From an uncultured Rothia sp. (GTDB lineage: Bacteria; Actinomycetota; Actinomycetes; Actinomycetales; Micrococcaceae): DNA of 15,682 bases. A program made the position numbers and the translations under genes. Location of the stretch: NCBI GenBank assembly GCA_937935205.1, contig CALGXU010000062.1:1-15682 (forward strand). Reading direction: 5' to 3'. Positions within the stretch are counted from its first letter, which is position 1. Each line of letters begins with the position of its first letter. The notes beneath the pieces were generated by a model. It was not told the origin of the DNA. It worked only from the letters and a program-made list of their open reading frames with translations, and did not search any database. Positions 6,793 through 15,682 of the stretch are shown here, one piece after another.

Positions 6793-9700
6793 TTGGTCGC
6801 TTCGAGCACCTCTAACCATGACGCCGCTAACGGCGCAGAGAACGTCTCGCGCCGAATTTCATTCGCGAAGATTAACGAACCGCTGAAGGTTCCCAACCTG
6901 CTTGCTATCCAGACCGATAGCTTCGACCGCCTCGTTGGTAACGAGCGCTGGGCGGAGCGTCTGGAAAAGGCGCAGGCTGCTGGTGACACTTCTGTCCCCG
7001 CTCAGTCCGGTCTGGCTGAGATTTTTGAAGAAATCTCCCCGATTCGTGACTTCCAGGAGACTATGCAGCTCTCCTTCTCTGAGCCTGAGTTTGCTGACCC
7101 CAAGTACTCTGTTGAGGAGTGCAAGGACCGCGACGCAACCTACTCGGCTCCGCTGTACATTAAGGCTGAATTCATGAACCTCGCTACTGGCGAGGTCAAG
7201 CAGCAGACCCTGTTCATGGGTGACTTCCCCCTGATGACCGAGGCCGGTACCTTCGTTATTAACGGTACTGAGCGTGTGGTCGTTTCTCAGCTGGTGCGTT
7301 CCCCCGGTGCTTACTTCGAGAAGGCTCCGGACCGTACCTCCGATAAGGACATTTACTCTGCCCGCGTGATTCCTTCCCGCGGTGCATGGTTCGAGCTTGA
7401 GATTGATAAGCGCGACCAGGTTGGCGTGCGTCTGGACCGCAAGCGTAAGCAGTCCGTGACTGTTCTGCTGAAGGCTCTGGGCTGGACCGAGTCCAAGATT
7501 CTGGCTGAGTTCGGTCAGTACGACTCCATCCGCGCAACCCTGGAGAAGGACTCCGTCAAGGACCGCGACGAGGCTCTGCTGGACATCTACCGCAAGCTGC
7601 GTCCGGGCGAACCCCCGACGGTTGAAGCTGCCCAGGCTCTGCTGGACAACATGTACTTCACCCCGCGCCGCTACGACCTGGCGAAGGTTGGCCGTTACAA
7701 GCTGAACCGTAAGCTCGGCGTGGACGTTCCCATGGATTCCCCCGAGGCTTCCGTTCTGAGCCAGGACGACATCGCTCAGATGATTCGTTACCTCTGCGCT
7801 CTGCACGCAGGCGAGACCAGCATCCCCGGCGTCCGTGACGGCGAGGAGATCTCCCTCAAGATCGATATCGACGACATCGACCACTTCGGTAACCGTCGTA
7901 TCCGTACCGTGGGTGAGCTGATTGAGAACCAGATCCGTACCGGTCTATCCCGTATGGAGCGCGTGGTTCGCGAGCGCATGACCACCCAGGACGTGGACGC
8001 TATCACCCCGCAGTCCCTGGTGAACATTCGCCCCGTCGTGGCAGCTATCAAGGAGTTCTTCGGTACTTCTCAGCTGTCGCAGTTCATGGACCAGAACAAC
8101 CCGCTGGCAGGTCTGACCCACAAGCGTCGTCTGTCCGCACTGGGCCCGGGCGGTCTGTCCCGTGACCGTGCAGGCATGGAAGTTCGAGACGTCCACCCCT
8201 CGCACTACGGTCGTATGTGCCCCATTGAAACCCCTGAAGGCCCGAACATTGGTCTGATTGGTTCGCTGGCAACCTACGGTCGCATCAACTCCTTCGGTTT
8301 CATTGAGACCCCCTACCGCGTGGTGACTGACGGCCGCGTGACCGATGAGGTCCGCTACCTGACCGCTGACGATGAGAAGTCTGTCGTTATCGCACAGGCA
8401 AACGCGCCGCTGAACCCGGACCGCACCTTCGCTGAGAACGAGGTTCTCTGCCGTGCGGGTGATGGTTCTGGTGAAGCTGTTCTGGTTGCTCCCGGCGCCG
8501 TTCAGTACATGGACGTTTCCCCGCGCCAGATGGTGTCTGTGGCTACCGCCCTGATTCCTTACCTGGAGCACGACGACGCTAACCGAGCACTGATGGGTGC
8601 TAACATGCAGCGTCAGGCTGTGCCCCTGCTGGAGTCTGAGGCTCCCGTGGTCGGTACCGGTATGGAGAAGTACGCAGCACTGGATTCCGGTGACTCCGTG
8701 CTCGCGAAGAAGCCCGGTGTGGTTTCCTCCGTGGACGCTAAGACCGTTATCGTCCGTAACGACGACGGCTCTGTCTCCACCTACCCGATCATGAAGTTCT
8801 CCCGCTCGAACCCGGGTAACTGCTATAACCAGCGCGTTGTGGTGAAGGAAGGCCAGCGCGTCGAATACCGCGACGTTATTGCTGACGGCCCCTCCACCGA
8901 CGGCGGCGAGCTGGCACTGGGTAAGAACCTGCTCGTGGCATACATGCCGTGGGAAGGCCTGAACTACGAGGATGCGATCATCCTTTCCCAGCGCATGGTT
9001 TCTGAGGACGTGCTGACCTCGATTCACATTGAGGAGCACGAGATTGACGCCCGCGACACCAAGCTGGGCCCCGAGGAGATTACCCGCGATATCCCGAACG
9101 TGTCCGAGGATGTTCTCTCGGCTCTGGACGAGCGCGGCATCATCCACATCGGTGCTGAGGTTGAGGCTGGCGACATCCTGGTTGGTAAGGTCACCCCCAA
9201 GGGTGAGACCGAGCTGACCCCCGAGGAGCGCCTGCTGCGCGCAATCTTCGGTGAGAAGTCCCGCGAGGTTCGTGACACCTCCCTGAAGGTTCCTCACGGT
9301 GAGTCCGGTACCGTCATTGGTATCCGCATCTTCGACCGCGAGAACAACGATGAGGACGATCTGCCCCCGGGCGTGAACCAGCTGGTCCGCGTGTACGTGG
9401 CTCAGAAGCGTAAGATTACCGACGGCGACAAGCTCGCAGGCCGCCACGGTAACAAGGGTGTTATTTCCAAGATCCTGCCGATCGAGGATATGCCCTTCCT
9501 GGAAGACGGTACCCCCGTGGACGTTATCCTGAACCCGCTGGGCGTGCCCGGTCGTATGAACATTGGTCAGGTTCTGGAAGTCCACACCGGTTGGCTGGCT
9601 AAGCAGGGTTGGAAGATTGAGGGCGAGCCCGAGTGGCTCAAGCGCATGCCGAACTTCCCGAAGGAATCCGGCCCGACCCGCCTGGCAACCCCGGTGTTCG

Positions 9701-10299
9701 ACGGTGCCCACGAGGACGAACTGTTCGACCTCATGGATCACTCGAACCCGAACCGCGATGGTGACCGTCTGATCAACCGTTCCGGTAAGGCACGTCTGAT
9801 TGACGGCCGTTCCGGTGAGCCGTTCCCGGACCCGATTTCGGTTGGTTACCAGTACATCCTGAAGCTGCACCACCTGGTGGATGACAAGATTCACGCTCGC
9901 TCCACCGGTCCGTACTCGATGATTACCCAGCAGCCCCTGGGTGGTAAGGCGCAGTTCGGTGGTCAGCGCTTCGGTGAGATGGAAGTGTGGGCGCTGGAAG
10001 CATACGGCGCCGCATACACCCTGCAGGAAATCCTGACCGTCAAGTCCGATGACGTGGCGGGCCGTGTGAAGGTTTACGAGGCTATCGTGAAGGGCGAGAA
10101 CATCCCTGAGCCGGGTATCCCCGAATCCTTCAAGGTTCTTATCAAGGAAATGCAGTCTCTGTGCCTGAACGTCGAGGTGCTCTCCACCGACGGCAAGATT
10201 ATTGAGATGAGCGACTCGGAGGAAGAAGGCTTCCGGGCAGCAGAAGATATGGGCGTGAGCCTGACCCACGACGAGCCTAGCTCCGTCGACGAGGTATAA
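6793..10299 (+). CDS. rpoB: DNA-directed RNA polymerase subunit beta
   Basis: RpoB is one half of the catalytic pincer of RNA polymerase and holds the rifampicin pocket. The 1168-residue length is typical of actinobacteria. Translation starts at TTG, giving VASSTSN, a start familiar from Micrococcaceae, with AAGGA eight bases upstream. The rifampicin cluster reads SQLSQFMDQNNPLAGLTHKR and continues RLSALGPGG. D433, H443 and S448, equivalent to E. coli D516, H526 and S531, are all wild type, so this copy predicts rifampicin sensitivity. Further conserved blocks are RMCPIETPEGPNIGLIGSLA, the KRKITDGDKLAGRHGNKG region and, near the C-terminus, QQPLGGKAQFGGQRFGEMEV. The E. coli-type large lineage inserts are absent. 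rpoC begins 110 bases downstream after a branched hairpin. Upstream is sdaA rather than the rplJ-rplL pair found in many bacteria. Confidence 0.98.
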   Translation: MVASSTSNHDAANGAENVSRRISFAKINEPLKVPNLLAIQTDSFDRLVGNERWAERLEKAQAAGDTSVPAQSGLAEIFEEISPIRDFQETMQLSFSEPEFADPKYSVEECKDRDATYSAPLYIKAEFMNLATGEVKQQTLFMGDFPLMTEAGTFVINGTERVVVSQLVRSPGAYFEKAPDRTSDKDIYSARVIPSRGAWFELEIDKRDQVGVRLDRKRKQSVTVLLKALGWTESKILAEFGQYDSIRATLEKDSVKDRDEALLDIYRKLRPGEPPTVEAAQALLDNMYFTPRRYDLAKVGRYKLNRKLGVDVPMDSPEASVLSQDDIAQMIRYLCALHAGETSIPGVRDGEEISLKIDIDDIDHFGNRRIRTVGELIENQIRTGLSRMERVVRERMTTQDVDAITPQSLVNIRPVVAAIKEFFGTSQLSQFMDQNNPLAGLTHKRRLSALGPGGLSRDRAGMEVRDVHPSHYGRMCPIETPEGPNIGLIGSLATYGRINSFGFIETPYRVVTDGRVTDEVRYLTADDEKSVVIAQANAPLNPDRTFAENEVLCRAGDGSGEAVLVAPGAVQYMDVSPRQMVSVATALIPYLEHDDANRALMGANMQRQAVPLLESEAPVVGTGMEKYAALDSGDSVLAKKPGVVSSVDAKTVIVRNDDGSVSTYPIMKFSRSNPGNCYNQRVVVKEGQRVEYRDVIADGPSTDGGELALGKNLLVAYMPWEGLNYEDAIILSQRMVSEDVLTSIHIEEHEIDARDTKLGPEEITRDIPNVSEDVLSALDERGIIHIGAEVEAGDILVGKVTPKGETELTPEERLLRAIFGEKSREVRDTSLKVPHGESGTVIGIRIFDRENNDEDDLPPGVNQLVRVYVAQKRKITDGDKLAGRHGNKGVISKILPIEDMPFLEDGTPVDVILNPLGVPGRMNIGQVLEVHTGWLAKQGWKIEGEPEWLKRMPNFPKESGPTRLATPVFDGAHEDELFDLMDHSNPNRDGDRLINRSGKARLIDGRSGEPFPDPISVGYQYILKLHHLVDDKIHARSTGPYSMITQQPLGGKAQFGGQRFGEMEVWALEAYGAAYTLQEILTVKSDDVAGRVKVYEAIVKGENIPEPGIPESFKVLIKEMQSLCLNVEVLSTDGKIIEMSDSEEEGFRAAEDMGVSLTHDEPSSVDEV

Positions 10300-10320
10300 G
10301 CACCGCCTCCTTCTAGGGTG

Positions 10321-10359
10321 GGGAACCCCGCATGCGCTCGCGTGCGTTGTGGGGTTCCC
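10321..10359 (+). promoter_or_regulatory. Branched hairpin between rpoB and rpoC
   Basis: The outer stem GGGAACCCC (10321-10329) pairs perfectly with GGGGTTCCC (10351-10359). Inside it GCATGC (10330-10335) pairs with GCGTGC (10340-10345), one G-U, with loop GCTC. GTTGT (10346-10350) is left as a one-sided bulge. No T-tract follows, so it is not an intrinsic terminator. An RNase III-like processing site or a stability element that sets the rpoB to rpoC ratio is a reasonable inference. Confidence 0.6.
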
Positions 10360-10400
10360 GCCCGCTAACCCAAGTCTTCAGAAACTTACAGAAAGAGATT

Positions 10401-10404
10401 AGGA
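10401..10404 (+). promoter_or_regulatory. Ribosome binding site fixing the rpoC start at 10410
   Basis: AGGA lies 5 bases before ATG 10410. The in-frame ATG at 10332 lies inside the intergenic hairpin, has no SD and would add 26 residues that do not look like an RpoC N-terminus. Confidence 0.75.
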
Positions 10405-10409
10405 CCGAT

Positions 10410-14312
<3,903 letters not shown>

Positions 14313-14367
14313 GGCTTCTGCCGTGAGGGGTAGGTTGGGGATTTAGAACCCTGACCTGGTCCTTGAT

Positions 14368-14415
14368 AAAGAACGCGGATACTCGAGTTGTCTCGGGTAT
14401 CCGCGTTCTTTGTTT
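14368..14415 (+). terminator. Strong rho-independent terminator after rpoC
   Basis: A 20-bp stem (14368-14387 with 14392-14411) has a single G-U pair and a TTGT loop, and ends in CTTTGTTT. The left arm begins with AAAGAA, so the opposite strand also ends in TTCTTT; the structure could work in both directions. It closes the rpoBC operon 56 bases after the rpoC stop. Confidence 0.92.
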
Positions 14416-14506
14416 AACGAATAGGTGGGGGAGGGGAGGCCTTCTTTAAGGTAGTGCTTTAGTATTCTTTATCCTTCAGGTGAAGGTTGTATATTTTTTG
14501 CCTAGT

Positions 14507-14626
14507 GGGCGAATTTATTTATAAAAAAATCATTGGAGTGCATTATTTTTCAAATTGGGAAAATTTCTTGACTGGGTAAGAAATTAGGTGGTGATCAAAT
14601 TTTGTGGAACTCCCTGCAATTCGCCC
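14507..14626. repeat. Spaced 9-bp inverted repeat with nested arms
   Basis: GGGCGAATT (14507-14515) is the exact reverse complement of AATTCGCCC (14618-14626), with 102 bases between. The outer arms are GC-richer than their surroundings. Inside them GGAGT (14535-14539) matches ACTCC (14609-14613), and a local hairpin sits in the middle. Together they could fold as one long stem with internal loops, but arms of this size can occur by chance. Confidence 0.35.
14562..14585. repeat. 8-bp inverted repeat around a TTGACT box
   Basis: AATTTCTT (14562-14569) and AAGAAATT (14578-14585) are perfect complements around an 8-base loop. TTGACT (14568-14573), a good -35 hexamer, overlaps the left arm, but no matching TAnnnT -10 box lies 16-18 bases downstream. 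It could be an operator or an RNA hairpin. Confidence 0.35.
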
Positions 14627-14679
14627 CAATACTGCTATAAATAGAATATTTGCTCGTTTTTCTTTGAGGTATAAAAAGA

Positions 14680-14733
14680 ATGAATATTCTTCATTTGAAT
14701 AGTGCTAATTCGACTGGAAAGCCTTTTGACTAG
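14680..14733 (+). CDS. Possible 17-codon leader peptide upstream of the ceramidase gene
   Basis: ATG at 14680 opens a short frame, MNILHLNSANSTGKPFD, ending at TAG 14731-14733. GAGG (14666-14669) lies 10 bases before it, a slightly long but usable SD spacing. It ends 17 bases before the ceramidase ATG, which itself lacks a well-placed SD, so translation of this frame could deliver ribosomes to the next start. It has no run of a single amino acid that would suggest classical attenuation. A chance ORF is at least as likely. Confidence 0.2.
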   Translation: MNILHLNSANSTGKPFD

Positions 14734-14737
14734 GTTC

Positions 14738-14750
14738 TATTCTTGAAGGC
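14738..14750 (+). promoter_or_regulatory. Possible -10 box for a leaderless ceramidase transcript
   Basis: TATTCT (14738-14743) fits TAnnnT and sits 7 bases before the A of ATG 14751, the distance at which transcription would start on the start codon itself. Leaderless transcripts are common in actinobacteria. There is no good -35 box 16-18 bases upstream, so this is weak. Confidence 0.2.
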
Positions 14751-15682
14751 ATGCATATCACTCCATTCTCTTCCGGACGGGTGACTACTGGCGGCACCCG
14801 ACTGTCTTCCGGAACGTCACAGCTTCACGAATCTGAACAGAATTCCTCCTTGTCTGCAGGGGAGCAAAAGCGCTCTTCTGTTTTTTCACGTTTTAAGGCA
14901 CCTGCGCATTCTCTTGCTCGTATTGGCGCGGCCTGCCTTATTGCTGCTTCTGCAATTCTTCCCGCAGGTCAGGTTGCAACTGCGGCCCCTGTTTCTCAGA
15001 GTGCTAGCGCTACCCCCTACCTGGTTGGTGCGGGTGCAGCGGATATTACCGGTGAGCCTGGTGAAGTCGGCTTCATGGGCTATGGCGACTCTTCCCAGAA
15101 GGGCAGTGGCGTACATACTCGTCAGTACGCACGTGCTTTCATTGCTGTGGATCGCGCTTCGGGTAAGCGCAATCTCATTGTTGTGCTCGATACGCTGACT
15201 AGCTGGCAGTCGCTGCGTGATGAACTGGTTAAGCGTATTCGTGCTGAGTTTGGCTCCGTATACGATGAGTCGAACATTATGATTACCGCGACCCACACCC
15301 ATGCAACTCCGGGTGGTATTACGCATCAGAGCCTGTACAACATTACGACTCTGGGTTTCCATCAGGACACTTTCGATGCCCAGGTGAACGGTTCACTGAA
15401 GGCAATCCGCCAGGCGACCAAGGATCTAGCTCCGGGTAACCTGACGATTTCTTCTTCGAAGCTGACTGGCGTGGGTGTTAATCGCTCCCGTGAGGCATTC
15501 AACCTGGACTCTCCTGAGCTTCGTTCCAAAATGCCCGGTGGTACCGATCCGACCAATATGACTCTGCGCCTGGAGCGTAATGGTAAGACTCGTGCGGTTC
15601 TGAATTGGTTCGCGATTCACCCGACGTCTTTGACCTCGAAGAATACTCTGATTTCGAGCGATAACAAGGGTTATGCGGAGTA
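14751..15682 (+). CDS. Secreted neutral ceramidase, N-terminal part (3' end outside window)
   Basis: Neutral ceramidases are zinc amidases that split ceramide into sphingosine and fatty acid. The 310 visible codons begin at ATG 14751, the first in-frame start after the TGA at 14727. A 57-residue polar n-region precedes the hydrophobic core at about 58-71 (IGAACLIAASAIL), with a likely signal peptidase cut after ATA at residue 78. The catalytic domain starts at about residue 90 (YLVGAGAADITGEPGEVGFMGYG). ATHTHATPGG holds the first zinc His (H182) and NWFAIHPTSL the second (H290). Their spacing of 108 is close to the 107 of the Pseudomonas enzyme. GVNRSREAF (N244-S246) is another family motif. 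The catalytic serine region (GDVSPN-like) lies beyond the window. The start has only GAAGG one base away, too close to act as an SD, so the real start is less certain than the family. Confidence 0.88.
   Translation, partial: MHITPFSSGRVTTGGTRLSSGTSQLHESEQNSSLSAGEQKRSSVFSRFKAPAHSLARIGAACLIAASAILPAGQVATAAPVSQSASATPYLVGAGAADITGEPGEVGFMGYGDSSQKGSGVHTRQYARAFIAVDRASGKRNLIVVLDTLTSWQSLRDELVKRIRAEFGSVYDESNIMITATHTHATPGGITHQSLYNITTLGFHQDTFDAQVNGSLKAIRQATKDLAPGNLTISSSKLTGVGVNRSREAFNLDSPELRSKMPGGTDPTNMTLRLERNGKTRAVLNWFAIHPTSLTSKNTLISSDNKGYAE

Larger units (their letters stand above)
14416..14750. other. AT-rich non-coding region between rpoBC and the ceramidase gene
   Basis: About 335 bases lie without a convincing gene apart from a possible 17-codon ORF. 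Counted by hand, 14461-14700 is 75 of 240 bases G+C (31%), against high-50s in the flanking genes. It contains a widely spaced 9-bp inverted repeat (14507-14515 and 14618-14626), an 8-bp stem (14562-14569 and 14578-14585), GGAGT/ACTCC pairing nested between them (14535-14539 and 14609-14613) and overlapping small hairpins near 14676-14695. It most likely holds the promoter and leader of the ceramidase gene. Confidence 0.6.

Noticed and set aside
8080..8150. Rifampicin-resistance change in rpoB
   Set aside because: The residues at the main resistance positions (D433, H443, S448) are wild type.
10332..10409. ATG at 10332 as the rpoC start
   Set aside because: It lies inside the intergenic hairpin without an SD and adds 26 residues not typical of beta'; MSNESSLGLMRIGLA is the normal start.
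14676..14691. AAGAAT/ATTCTT hairpin near 14680 as a terminator
   Set aside because: The stem is short and almost entirely A and T, no T-tract follows, and an overlapping alternative (AATGAA/TTCATT) is equally good, as expected by chance in AT-rich DNA.
14922..14940. Lipobox at IGAAC in the ceramidase signal peptide
   Set aside because: The cysteine sits at the start of the hydrophobic core, not after it, and the -3 residue is Gly rather than Leu. A signal peptidase I site (ATA-AP) after the core fits better.

Overview
The window looks like chromosomal core sequence from a member of the Micrococcaceae, most probably an oral Rothia (R. mucilaginosa-like). The reasons are the high-50s G+C coding DNA, the actinobacterial type of RpoB (1168 aa, TTG start, N-terminus VASSTSN) and RpoC (1300 aa with the actinobacterial coiled-coil insert), and the near absence of TTA, CTA and TCA codons. 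The species call comes from recalled protein character, not from a database search.

Layout, all genes on the + strand. (1) 1-345: the C-terminal end of a NarK-type nitrate/nitrite MFS transporter, closed by a strong terminator hairpin. (2) 631-6535: an amino-acid catabolic block, gcvP (glycine decarboxylase), gcvT (aminomethyltransferase) and sdaA (one-chain, iron-sulfur L-serine dehydratase). gcvH is not in the cluster. With GcvH, Lpd and GlyA supplied from elsewhere, these genes would turn glycine into one-carbon units and serine, and serine into pyruvate plus ammonia. (3) 6793-14312: rpoB and rpoC, the two large subunits of RNA polymerase. Their catalytic and zinc-binding motifs are intact and the rifampicin pocket is wild type at the key residues. 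A 20-bp stem terminator follows rpoC. (4) 14413-14750: an AT-rich non-coding stretch, about 31% G+C where counted by hand against the high 50s in the genes, with several inverted repeats and a possible 17-codon leader peptide. (5) 14751 to the window edge: the N-terminal 310 codons of a secreted neutral ceramidase with an unusually long signal-peptide n-region.

The genes are ordinary housekeeping or metabolic families. The intergenic DNA holds the less ordinary material. It includes a 14-bp palindrome over a possible gcvP promoter, a hairpin that buries the gcvP ribosome binding site, and a 16-bp stem without a T-tract between gcvP and gcvT. It also includes two mutually exclusive hairpins after gcvT, a 14-bp palindrome directly against the rpoB ribosome binding site, and a branched hairpin between rpoB and rpoC. 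I found no mobile element, CRISPR array, tRNA or rRNA, and no convincing new multi-gene system. The best leads for something undescribed are the AT-rich leader of the ceramidase gene and the structured leaders of gcvP, gcvT, sdaA and rpoB.
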